Positions 20,119 to 28,946 of a DNA stretch of 64,000 nucleotides are shown piece by piece (position 1 is the first letter of the stretch; each line of letters opens with the position of its first letter). The stretch is from an uncultured Pelagibacteraceae bacterium (GTDB taxonomy: Bacteria > Pseudomonadota > Alphaproteobacteria > Pelagibacterales > Pelagibacteraceae): positions 1-64,000 of the forward strand of contig CACLHW010000003.1 of the NCBI GenBank assembly GCA_902606835.1, in the 5' to 3' direction. A program made the position numbers and the translations under genes. Under the pieces are notes generated by a model, which saw nothing but the letters and a program-made list of their open reading frames with translations, was not told the DNA's origin and did not search any database.

Positions 20119-20403
20119 ATGAAAAAGATTAAAGAAATTACAACTCGCCTAGAAATTGCAAAAAAAAAAATTAAAAATTTAAAAAAAAATAACAGTGAAT
20201 CAAATGCCGCATCATTGGGAAAAGCTTTGAAAATTAGTACAGAATTAGTAGCTGCGGTAGTTGTAGGATCAACAATAGGGTATCTTTTTGATAATTGGTT
20301 TGATACTAAACCGCTGTTAACGATTTGTTTTTTTTTTATGGGTGTAGCAGCTGGCATACTAAATGTGTTTAGATCAGCAAAAAAAATGCATAAAAAAATA
20401 TAA
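20119..20403 (+). CDS. atpI: ATP synthase protein I (AtpI)
   Basis: KISTELVAAVVVGSTIGYLFDNWFDTKPLL; immediately upstream of atpB. Confidence 0.85.
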   Translation: MKKIKEITTRLEIAKKKIKNLKKNNSESNAASLGKALKISTELVAAVVVGSTIGYLFDNWFDTKPLLTICFFFMGVAAGILNVFRSAKKMHKKI

Positions 20404-20423
20404 ATAAAAATTAGGAAATATAA

Positions 20424-21158
20424 ATGGCCACAAATCCAATGCAACAATTTGAAGTTTATAAGATAGGACCAGAAATTAATCTAGGTGGAATAAATTTATC
20501 TTTTACAAACTCAAGTTTATTTATGATAATTAGTTCAGGATTAATTTTATTATTACTTTTTTTTGGAACAAAAAAAAAATCATTAGTACCATCTAAAATT
20601 CAATTAATAACTGAAATGAGTTATACATTTGTTGCAAAAATGATTAATGATACCGCTGGCTCCAGTGCAAAAACTTTTTTTCCTTTTATATTTACACTAT
20701 TTATGTTTGTTTTATTTTCAAATATGGTTGGAATGTTGCCGTACTCATTTACAGTTACAAGTCATATAATTGTTACATTTGTTCTTGCAGCATTTGTATT
20801 TGTTGGGGTTACAGTTTTAGGCTTTGTAAAACATGGAATTAAATATTTAGAACTTTTTGTGCCTAAGGGCGTACCTATAGTACTTTTACCTTTAATAATT
20901 ATTATAGAAATTATATCTTATTTAAGTAGACCGGTTAGTTTATCAGTTAGATTGTTTGCAAACATGATGGCTGGCCACACCATGCTAAAAGTGTTTGGTG
21001 GATTTGTAATAAGTTTGGGATTACTGGGTGGTTGGCTGCCACTTGGTTTTTCTGTTGCTTTAACTGGGCTTGAAATACTTGTAGCTTTTCTTCAAGCATA
21101 TGTTTTTGCAATTTTAACATGCATTTATTTAAATGATGCATTAAATTTACACCATTAA
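20424..21158 (+). CDS. atpB: F0F1 ATP synthase subunit A
   Basis: SLSVRLFANMMAGHTMLKVFGGF; ILVAFLQAYVFAILTCIYLNDA. Confidence 0.97.
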   Translation: MATNPMQQFEVYKIGPEINLGGINLSFTNSSLFMIISSGLILLLLFFGTKKKSLVPSKIQLITEMSYTFVAKMINDTAGSSAKTFFPFIFTLFMFVLFSNMVGMLPYSFTVTSHIIVTFVLAAFVFVGVTVLGFVKHGIKYLELFVPKGVPIVLLPLIIIIEIISYLSRPVSLSVRLFANMMAGHTMLKVFGGFVISLGLLGGWLPLGFSVALTGLEILVAFLQAYVFAILTCIYLNDALNLHH

Positions 21159-21171
21159 AAAAGGAGGAAAA

Positions 21172-21399
21172 ATGGAGTTAGAAGCAGCTAAAATGATAGG
21201 AGCAGGCCTTGCAGCAATCGCATTAGCAGGAGCTGGAGTAGGCATTGGTCTTATTTTTGGAAATTATTTGTCTGGTGCAATGAGAAATCCTTCTGCAGCA
21301 CAAAAACAGTTTCCAAACTTACTTTTGGGATTTGCTTTAGCAGAAGCTACTGGTCTTTTTGGACTAGTAGTCGCATTAATAATTTTATTTGCATTTTAA
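21172..21399 (+). CDS. atpE: F0F1 ATP synthase subunit C
   Basis: AGVGIGLIFGNYLSGAMRNPSAAQKQFPNLLLGFALAEATGLFGLVVALIILF. Confidence 0.97.
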   Translation: MELEAAKMIGAGLAAIALAGAGVGIGLIFGNYLSGAMRNPSAAQKQFPNLLLGFALAEATGLFGLVVALIILFAF

Positions 21400-21415
21400 T
21401 AAATAAAATTCTTAT

Positions 21416-21994
21416 ATGAAAAATATATGCGTTGCGTTATGCATAGCTTTAACCTTTTCCGTAAATAAAGTTTATGGATCAGAAGCTGGTATGCCACAAC
21501 TCGATCCAGAGTTTTGGCCAGCGCAGGTATTTTGGCTAATAATAACCTTTTCTGTTTTATATTTAATTATTTGGAAAATATTTTTACCTAAAATTACCTA
21601 CAGTATTGAAAATCGAAAATCTCGAGTAGTTAATGATCTTGATGAAGCTCAAAAGCTAAAAGAAAGTGCTGAAAAAAAACTTAGGGAATATAACCAAATA
21701 ATTGAAAATGCGAAAAAAGAGGCAAAAAAAATAATTGAAGAAAGTAGAAAAAAACTTGATCAAGATATTGAAAATAAAAAACATAAGTTTAATAATGACA
21801 TGGAAAAAGAATTAGCCACAATCGAAAAAGAAATTAAAGAACTTAAAAAATCATCTATAACAAACATAAGTAAAATTTCTGCTGAAACTTCTTCCGAGAT
21901 AATTAAACAACTTATTGGTACAGAAATTAATAAAAGTAATGTTGTTGCTATTGTGGAAGATGTATTAAAAAAAAACGTGAATAAACATATATGA
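21416..21994 (+). CDS. F0F1 ATP synthase subunit B'
   Basis: GMPQLDPEFWPAQVFWLIITFSVLYLIIWKIFLPKI; position after atpE. Confidence 0.92.
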   Translation: MKNICVALCIALTFSVNKVYGSEAGMPQLDPEFWPAQVFWLIITFSVLYLIIWKIFLPKITYSIENRKSRVVNDLDEAQKLKESAEKKLREYNQIIENAKKEAKKIIEESRKKLDQDIENKKHKFNNDMEKELATIEKEIKELKKSSITNISKISAETSSEIIKQLIGTEINKSNVVAIVEDVLKKNVNKHI

Positions 21995-22488
21995 GTATAG
22001 ATGCAACATTTTGGGTAGCCGTATCCTTTTTTATTTTTATCGGTGGATTAATATATTTAAAAGTTCCTCAAAAAATTGATGGTTCTTTAACTGACCAGAT
22101 AAATTCTATAAAAAAAGAAATAAATGAAGCTGAAAAATTAAAAGTTGAAGCTAAAAATCTTTTGAGCGACTATGAAAGCAAAATTGATAAGTCAAAAAAA
22201 GAAACACAACAAATAATCAATTTAGCAAAGGCAGAGAGCGAAAAAAGTATTATAGAAAAAACAAAAAAATTTCATCAACTGTTAGAAGATAGAAAAAAAA
22301 ATATGGAACTAAAAATTAGCCAAATGAAAGAAAATGCATTAAGGGAAATTAAAAATATTTCAGTAAAAGTTAGTATAGAGTCTGTTGAGCACTTAATAAA
22401 AAATTCTATTGATAAAAGTAAATTAGAAAAAATTTACTTTGAAAGCTTAGAGCAAACTAAATCAACTCTTAAAAAAACTAAAGTTTAA
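21991..22488 (+). CDS. atpF: F0F1 ATP synthase subunit B
   Basis: MSIDATFWVAVSFFIFIGGLIYLKVPQKIDGSL; second b-type subunit. Confidence 0.92.
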   Translation: MSIDATFWVAVSFFIFIGGLIYLKVPQKIDGSLTDQINSIKKEINEAEKLKVEAKNLLSDYESKIDKSKKETQQIINLAKAESEKSIIEKTKKFHQLLEDRKKNMELKISQMKENALREIKNISVKVSIESVEHLIKNSIDKSKLEKIYFESLEQTKSTLKKTKV

Positions 22489-22723
22489 GATGTGAATTGT
22501 CACAAAAGGGAGGATGTTTAGTAGCTTTACATCCACAAAAGAATATTTCCTTATCAGATTTTGCTGTGTACTTTAGCGATCTAAGGTTGCCTTCACAATT
22601 TCTATGCGAACCATCGCAAAAGGGCTGTTTCTGAGACAAACCACAAGAACACCAAGAATAAGTTTTGCCTTCTTCAACTTTAACTTTATAAGGACTTTTT
22701 TGAGGACAGGCTGGTTTTTCCAT
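22478..22723 (-). CDS. CDGSH iron-sulfur domain protein (two CDGSH-like motifs)
   Basis: CSCGLSQKQPFCDGSHR and CGCKATKHPPFCDNSH. Confidence 0.92.
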   Translation of the reverse strand: MEKPACPQKSPYKVKVEEGKTYSWCSCGLSQKQPFCDGSHRNCEGNLRSLKYTAKSDKEIFFCGCKATKHPPFCDNSHLKL

Positions 22724-22770
22724 AAACTAATAATACTCTATATTAAAAAAAAAGGATATAAGTAAAAAAA

Positions 22771-23739
22771 ATGGCAGTATATACAAAATTAACTGGAGAA
22801 GAACTTAAAGCTTTTTTTCTAAAATATAACTTGGGCAAATTTCTAGAATACAAAGAAATTAAAGAAGGCATTGAAAATACTAATTATCTTATAAAAACTG
22901 AAAAAGGTAAATTTATATTAACGCTATATGAAAAAAGAGTTGAAGAAAAAGACTTACCTTTTTTTATAAGTTTGATGAAAAATCTTTTTGATAGAGATTT
23001 TCCATCACCAGAACCTATAATTAATAAAAATGGCAATTATATCTCAAAGATTGCAGGAAAAAATGCAGCTGTAGTATCTTTTCTTGATGGAAAAGATAAA
23101 AAAATTTTAAATCCTGAAAATTGCTACGATGTAGGAGTATTCGCTGCAAAATTACATATGATAACAAAAGATTTAGCCAGCAAAAGACAGAATAAACTAT
23201 CTATAGATTCTTGGAGAAAAATTTACAGTAAAGTAAAAAAAGATTGCTCTAAAATTCATTTAAATTTACCTAAAATTATTGAAAAAAATCTAGATAATAT
23301 AGAAAAAAATTGGCCAAAAAATATTCCTTTCGGAATAATTCATGCTGATTTATTTCCTGATAATATTTTTTTTAAAAATGATAAATTATCTGGCATTATA
23401 GATTTCTATTTTGCTTGTAACGATTTTTATGCATTTGAAATTGCAGTATGTTTAAATGCACTTTGTTTTGAAGGAAAAAATGAAAATTTAAGTTTTAATG
23501 TAACTAAAGCAAAAAAATTTATAGATGGTTATTCAAGTATAAGAAAATTAAGCAAAGAAGAAAAAGATTCTTTAAAAATATTATGTCAAGGAGCTGCGAT
23601 TAGATTTTTGTTAACAAGAGTATTTGATTACTTAAATTTAATAGATGGAGCTGTGGTAAAAATTAAAGACCCTGTAGAATATTTAAAAAGATTGGAATTT
23701 CATGACAGTGTAAAAAATTATCAAGATTACTTTTTTTAA
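22771..23739 (+). CDS. thrB: Homoserine kinase (ThrB type II, aminoglycoside phosphotransferase fold)
   Basis: GIENTNYLIKTEKGKFILTLYEKRV; FGIIHADLFPDNIFF; adjacent to rnhA. Confidence 0.93.
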   Translation: MAVYTKLTGEELKAFFLKYNLGKFLEYKEIKEGIENTNYLIKTEKGKFILTLYEKRVEEKDLPFFISLMKNLFDRDFPSPEPIINKNGNYISKIAGKNAAVVSFLDGKDKKILNPENCYDVGVFAAKLHMITKDLASKRQNKLSIDSWRKIYSKVKKDCSKIHLNLPKIIEKNLDNIEKNWPKNIPFGIIHADLFPDNIFFKNDKLSGIIDFYFACNDFYAFEIAVCLNALCFEGKNENLSFNVTKAKKFIDGYSSIRKLSKEEKDSLKILCQGAAIRFLLTRVFDYLNLIDGAVVKIKDPVEYLKRLEFHDSVKNYQDYFF

Positions 23740-23741
23740 TT

Positions 23742-24188
23742 ATGGAAATAAAAATTTATACAGATGGAGCATGCGTAGGAAATCCTGGCCCAGGCGGCTG
23801 GGCAGCCGTTATTATAGCAGAAGATAATAAAAATGAATTATTTGGAGGAGAAAAATTAACTACTAATAATAGGATGGAATTAACAGCAGCAATTAAAGCC
23901 TTGGAATATTGCTCAAAACAGGACGATAAGCAGTTATCTCTAAAACAAATAAAAATTTACACAGATTCAGTATACGTTAAAGAAGGAATAACTGTCTGGA
24001 TTGAAAACTGGGAAAAAAATAACTGGAAGACATCTGATAAAAAAAATGTCAAAAATGTTGATCTTTGGAAAAAACTAAAAGATCTTGCTAAAAATAATCA
24101 GATTGAGTGGAATTGGGTTAAAGGGCATTCAAATAACCCAATGAACGAACTTGCAGACAAACTAGCAAAAAAGGCAACTCCGATATAA
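23742..24188 (+). CDS. rnhA: Ribonuclease HI
   Basis: IYTDGACVGNPGPGGWAAVI; NNRMELTAAIKALE; WVKGHSNNPMNELADKLA. Confidence 0.97.
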   Translation: MEIKIYTDGACVGNPGPGGWAAVIIAEDNKNELFGGEKLTTNNRMELTAAIKALEYCSKQDDKQLSLKQIKIYTDSVYVKEGITVWIENWEKNNWKTSDKKNVKNVDLWKKLKDLAKNNQIEWNWVKGHSNNPMNELADKLAKKATPI

Positions 24189-24189
24189 A

Positions 24190-25569
24190 TTATATTTTGC
24201 TAAGTATATAATTTTTAACTTTTGTTAAATTTACAGGTAATTTTTCGTAACTTTCTTTTTCACCCATCGCATTTTTTAAACTTTCTGGCAACTTAGGATG
24301 AACATTTGTTGCCTTATAAACAACCTCAGAAAATTTATATGGGTGCGCGGTAGATAAAACCATAGTCCTGTTTATTTTAGATAATTTTTTTGCAACTCCA
24401 ACACCTACTGCAGTATGAGGATCTATTAGAATATTATGAGTTTTATAAATTTCTTCAATAACAGACTTGGTTTCATCGTCAGTCAAACTTTCTGATTCAA
24501 AAACCTCTTTTATTTTTTCTAACTCATTTTTTTCTATTATTAATTCGCCTTTATTATTTAAATCAGTCATAAGTTTTGATATTTTGTTTGAATCGCTTGA
24601 AAAGATATCGAAAATCAATCTTTCAAAATTACTAGCTATTTGAATATCCATACTGGGAGAAATTGTATGTTCAACTTTTTTTGGTTTATACGATCCAGAG
24701 TGTATAACTCGAGTTAAAATATCATTTTTATTTGTTGCAATAATTAATTTGTTTATTGGAAGGCCCATTTTTTTTGCAACATAACCAGCGTAAATATCTC
24801 CAAAATTTCCAGTTGGAACTGAGAAGTTTATTTTTTCATCTTTTGTGGCTGTTTTAAAATAAGAATAAAAATAATACACAATTTGGAAAACTATTCTTGA
24901 CCAATTTATTGAATTAACTCCTGACATATTTATTGAAGTTGAAAAGTTTTTGTCAGCAAACATAGACTTAACTAATTTTTGGCAATCGTCAAAATTTCCA
25001 GTTATAGCAAGATTAAAAACATTTTCTGATTTAACTGTTGTCATAAATTTCCTTTGTATTTCCGATATTTTTTTATAAGGATGTAAAACAAAAATTTTTA
25101 TATTTTTTCTATTTTTAATAGCATTTATGGCTGCAGCACCTGTATCACCTGAAGTTGCTACAACAATATTAATTTTTAAATTTCCTTTTTCTAAAATTTT
25201 TCCATACATGTTGCCTATTATTTGCATAGCTATATCTTTAAATGCTAAAGTAGGTCCATAAAACAGCTCAAGTAAATTAAGATTTCCTATTTTTTTAAAC
25301 TCTACCACATTTTTGCTTCTAAAACTTTTATATGAACTTAAAACTAAATCCTCAATTTCGGTTTTACTAAATTCATCACTACAAAATTTTGAAATTATTT
25401 TTTCGGCAGTTTCATTATATGAAAGATTTTTAAATTGTTTTAATTCTTCTAGATTATATTTAGGAATAGTCTTGGGCACAAATAGACCTCCATCTGGAGC
25501 TAATCCTTTTAAAAAAACATCTTTAAATGAAAAAACCTTTTGTGTATTTCTAGTACTTACGTATTCCAT
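24190..25569 (-). CDS. thrC: Threonine synthase
   Basis: MEYVSTRNTQKVFSFKDVFLKGLAPDGGLFVP; GPTLAFKDIAMQ; VATSGDTGAAAI. Confidence 0.96.
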   Translation of the reverse strand: MEYVSTRNTQKVFSFKDVFLKGLAPDGGLFVPKTIPKYNLEELKQFKNLSYNETAEKIISKFCSDEFSKTEIEDLVLSSYKSFRSKNVVEFKKIGNLNLLELFYGPTLAFKDIAMQIIGNMYGKILEKGNLKINIVVATSGDTGAAAINAIKNRKNIKIFVLHPYKKISEIQRKFMTTVKSENVFNLAITGNFDDCQKLVKSMFADKNFSTSINMSGVNSINWSRIVFQIVYYFYSYFKTATKDEKINFSVPTGNFGDIYAGYVAKKMGLPINKLIIATNKNDILTRVIHSGSYKPKKVEHTISPSMDIQIASNFERLIFDIFSSDSNKISKLMTDLNNKGELIIEKNELEKIKEVFESESLTDDETKSVIEEIYKTHNILIDPHTAVGVGVAKKLSKINRTMVLSTAHPYKFSEVVYKATNVHPKLPESLKNAMGEKESYEKLPVNLTKVKNYILSKI

Positions 25570-25633
25570 ACCCTCTATTAGTATAGAATTTTGATATTAT
25601 CTAGGCAAAACCTGCCGCAATTATTAAAGAAGA

Positions 25634-25822
25634 TTATTTTTCTTGTGAAATTTCCTTTTTATTGGAGAAATATTTCTTCCAGGCCCAATTAGCAACACCT
25701 AATAGTAATAGTGCTGAAACGATAATGGTTAAAGCTATTTTCCCCCCATTATTGTCGGTAATACATACAGTACAAAGTGAAATTAAAGTATCATTTTGAA
25801 ATTCTAAAGTTTTAACTATCAT
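25634..25822 (-). CDS. Small single-TM protein near cytochrome oxidase assembly genes
   Basis: 62-aa ORF with one predicted TM (ALTIIVSALLLLGVANWAW), same strand and spacing as ctaG operon. Confidence 0.6.
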   Translation of the reverse strand: MIVKTLEFQNDTLISLCTVCITDNNGGKIALTIIVSALLLLGVANWAWKKYFSNKKEISQEK

Positions 25823-25827
25823 ATTAT

Positions 25828-26313
25828 TTAACTCTTTTTCTTTTTATATTCTTTATAATCAAAAAAAGTAAATTGAATAGTAGCCTCTTTTATGTTTTTT
25901 GTCTTGCTATCTTTTGTCACTTCAGGATCAATTAAAAGAACCAAGGTAAATTTATTTTTTTCTTTAGGTTTTAAAGTTTGCGCGTCATAACAAAAGCAGT
26001 TTATTTTTCTTATATAATCTCCTAATTTATTAGGAAAATAAACAAATGTAGCGATTCCAGTACTGTCTTGGTTGCTTAAATTTTCTATAATATATTCTAT
26101 TGTATTTACATCTCCTGGTTTTACTGAAATTTTAGATTGTACAGGCTCAAAATTCCAATCTAGATTAGGGTGCACGCTTGTTAACAGATTTATCAAAATA
26201 GGCTGTTGAGCATACTTTTCTTCTTTATAATAATTATTTACCAAAAATAAAATAAAAATTATTATAAATGATATTATTAGAAGTATTAAACTTTTTTTTT
26301 TACTTATAGTCAT
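25828..26313 (-). CDS. ctaG: Cytochrome c oxidase assembly protein CtaG/Cox11, N-terminally reduced
   Basis: HPNLDWNFEPVQSKISVKPGDVNTIEY; INCFCYDAQTLKPKEK; LLIDPEV. Confidence 0.9.
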   Translation of the reverse strand: MTISKKKSLILLIISFIIIFILFLVNNYYKEEKYAQQPILINLLTSVHPNLDWNFEPVQSKISVKPGDVNTIEYIIENLSNQDSTGIATFVYFPNKLGDYIRKINCFCYDAQTLKPKEKNKFTLVLLIDPEVTKDSKTKNIKEATIQFTFFDYKEYKKKKS

Positions 26314-26322
26314 TTTAAATTA

Positions 26323-27228
26323 TTATATAATTTTATCTGCTAAAATAGCGCTAAAAATAATAAAAAGATATAATATTGAATAACCAAATAATTTTTTGGC
26401 TATTTTATTTTCTTCAGTGAAATTTTTTTCTTTTAGTAATTGGTATGAAATAAGCAAGTAGTAGCTGCTTAAAATACTTGCGGGTATAAAATAAACTAAA
26501 CCGGAGAAATTAAAAAAATAAGGAGAAAGAGCGATAGGAAACAACAAGAATGCGTAAATAAATATATTAATTTTTGTTTTTTTTATGCCAGATGTAATCG
26601 GCAACATAGGAATTTTTGCTTTTTTGTAATCGTCAGATTTATACAAACTCAGAGCCCAAAAATGTGAAGGAGTCCATACAAATATAATAAGAAATAAAAT
26701 AATAGGCTCTAAAGTTATTCCATTTGTAGCAATGGCCCAGCCAATTACAGGAGGCAAAGCCCCTGAAGCTCCTCCTATAACAATATTTTGTGGAGTTTTT
26801 CTTTTAAGCCAAATTGTATAAACAAAAACGTAGAATAGAATTGTTATTACCAAGGTTGTTGCTGCAATTAAATTAGAAAAAATATAGAGAGAAACAACAG
26901 AAACGACGGATGATATAACACCAAAAACAAGTGCCTGATTTTTGCTTAATTTTCCAGTTGGGATTGGTCTAAGACAAGTTCTGGTCATGAGTGAGTCTAG
27001 ATCTGATTCATACCACATGTTCAATGCTCCTGCTGCGCCCGAACCCAAGGCTACAGCCATTAATGAAAAAATAGCATTAGCAAAATTAATTTTTTCTGGT
27101 GCAATTAATAAACCTACAGCGCAGGTAAAAATTACTAATGACATTACTCTAGGTTTCATAAGATTAAAAAAGGCTTTAGCGTAACTAAAGTAGTCTACCT
27201 TTAGCGTTTTCGATTTAGTAATTGCCAT
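26323..27228 (-). CDS. ctaB: Protoheme IX farnesyltransferase (heme O synthase)
   Basis: LMKPRVMSLVIFTCAVGLL; ALNMWYESDLDSLMTRTCLRPIPTGKLS; WTPSHFWALSLY. Confidence 0.96.
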   Translation of the reverse strand: MAITKSKTLKVDYFSYAKAFFNLMKPRVMSLVIFTCAVGLLIAPEKINFANAIFSLMAVALGSGAAGALNMWYESDLDSLMTRTCLRPIPTGKLSKNQALVFGVISSVVSVVSLYIFSNLIAATTLVITILFYVFVYTIWLKRKTPQNIVIGGASGALPPVIGWAIATNGITLEPIILFLIIFVWTPSHFWALSLYKSDDYKKAKIPMLPITSGIKKTKINIFIYAFLLFPIALSPYFFNFSGLVYFIPASILSSYYLLISYQLLKEKNFTEENKIAKKLFGYSILYLFIIFSAILADKII

Positions 27229-27247
27229 TTTTTAAATTTAAAAGAGT

Positions 27248-27580
27248 TTAACTCCCCACTACAAAATAAAACATTCTTGAGAAAAATGTGTAGTAAGATT
27301 CTGCTGCCATGATAGCAATAAATACTCCTATAGCAGTCATAGGCCATAAAAGAACATTAACAATAGCCCACCGCTCCCAATATAAATGCATAAAAATTGC
27401 CATTATTAATCCTGCTTTGACTAACATAAAAAATATAATTAGAGACCATCTTAATAGTCCTTGATAATTTATATAATCAACCATGTATGAAAAGAAACTA
27501 AATACAAATAGCAGGCCCCAAATCCAAAGGTAAACTCCTATTTTATGTGTATGTACTTCTTGTTTTTTATCACTTGTCAT
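27248..27580 (-). CDS. Cytochrome oxidase subunit IV-like
   Basis: Three-TM small protein, LVKAGLIMAIFMHLYWE; located in cox operon. Confidence 0.82.
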   Translation of the reverse strand: MTSDKKQEVHTHKIGVYLWIWGLLFVFSFFSYMVDYINYQGLLRWSLIIFFMLVKAGLIMAIFMHLYWERWAIVNVLLWPMTAIGVFIAIMAAESYYTFFSRMFYFVVGS

Positions 27581-27588
27581 AGATTACC

Positions 27589-28296
27589 TTACCAAAGATA
27601 GAAAAATGCAAAAATAAATACCCAGACTAAATCTACAAAGTGCCAATATAGTCCTAAAATTTCTATAGCTTCATAATCGGATTTCATAGAGGTAAAATAC
27701 CCTCTTCTTCCTGTTTCAAAGTCACCTCTAAAAACTTTCCTTGCAAAAATAAAAAGGAAAATTACACCGATAGATACATGCGTTCCGTGAAATCCAGTTA
27801 CCATAAAAAAGAAAGCTCCAAACTGTTCTGCGCCAAATGGATTTCCCCACGGACGCACACCATCATGAAAAATTAATTTTGACCATTCAAATGCTTGCAT
27901 TCCAACAAAGGTTAGTCCGCCTAATGCTGTCGCTACTAAAAACCAACCACATAATTTACGATTTTTCTCATACCCATATTTAACTGCTATGGCCATTGTT
28001 CCGCTGCTTGTAATTAATACAAACGTCATGATTGCTATAAGCAACAGAGGAACACTTGTTCCAAAAACTGTTAATCCAAAAACTTCGCTAGCATAAGGCC
28101 ACGGGACTACTGTTGAGGCACGAGCAGTCATTAATGAAATTAAAAAACAACTAAAAATAAATGTATCGCTTAAAAGAAAAATCCACATCATGGCTTTTCC
28201 CCAAGGAACTCCTTTAAAAGCCCTTTGATCAGAACCCCAATCATACATAAAACCCTTTGATCCCTTAGGAAGTTTAGAAATATCAAATTGACTCAT
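27589..28296 (-). CDS. ctaE: Cytochrome c oxidase subunit III (copy B)
   Basis: GFHGTHVSIGVIFLF; LYWHFVDLVWVFIFAFFYLW; start at internal MSQFDISK. Confidence 0.93.
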   Translation of the reverse strand: MSQFDISKLPKGSKGFMYDWGSDQRAFKGVPWGKAMMWIFLLSDTFIFSCFLISLMTARASTVVPWPYASEVFGLTVFGTSVPLLLIAIMTFVLITSSGTMAIAVKYGYEKNRKLCGWFLVATALGGLTFVGMQAFEWSKLIFHDGVRPWGNPFGAEQFGAFFFMVTGFHGTHVSIGVIFLFIFARKVFRGDFETGRRGYFTSMKSDYEAIEILGLYWHFVDLVWVFIFAFFYLW

Positions 28297-28310
28297 AAGT
28301 AATATCCTTT

Positions 28311-28946
28311 TTATGTGGCTATCATTAAACCGAATAAAATTAACCAAACTATAAGTAAAAAATGCCAATAAATAGCGCATAGTTCAATCGCTTGCTTAGT
28401 TTTTGCTATACTAAAATTATTTTTAAATAATTTTTTTGTGGCTTTTCCCCAAAAAAACAAACCTCCTAGTAAATGTAGTCCATGTAATGCCGTAAAAAGG
28501 TAAAAGAAGGCATTTGCTGGATTAGTTGCTGCATACTGCCCAGCACTAATAAAATGTTGCCAAACTATTAATTGGCCAGTAATAAAAGCAAAAGTTAAAA
28601 AACCAACTAAAAATAAATAATTTTTAGCTTTCTCAAATTCATTTTTATCAGATAAGACTTTTGCCTTATGAAAAACAAAACTAGTAAAAATTAGTATTAA
28701 AGTGTTGATCCAAAGTAACCATGGTTCAGATAAACTTCTCCAATCATGAACTAACATCCTGTCAGAGTATGAAACAACAAATAAAGAAAAAATAACCGTG
28801 CTAACAACCATAATCGTTCTAACACCTAATTTTGCTTTACTTAAATCTAGAGTCCTACCATCATGCTGATTATCAATTTCAGCCTGAGATGCTTCCCAAG
28901 GTTTTTCTGACAACAGCTTAAAAATATTTAATTCTTTTTTACTCAC
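28311..28946 (-). CDS. Heme-copper oxidase subunit III-like (copy A)
   Basis: LFTALHGLHLLGGLFFW; LCAIYWHFLLIVWLILFGLM; between ctaD and ctaE. Confidence 0.88.
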   Translation of the reverse strand: MSKKELNIFKLLSEKPWEASQAEIDNQHDGRTLDLSKAKLGVRTIMVVSTVIFSLFVVSYSDRMLVHDWRSLSEPWLLWINTLILIFTSFVFHKAKVLSDKNEFEKAKNYLFLVGFLTFAFITGQLIVWQHFISAGQYAATNPANAFFYLFTALHGLHLLGGLFFWGKATKKLFKNNFSIAKTKQAIELCAIYWHFLLIVWLILFGLMIAT

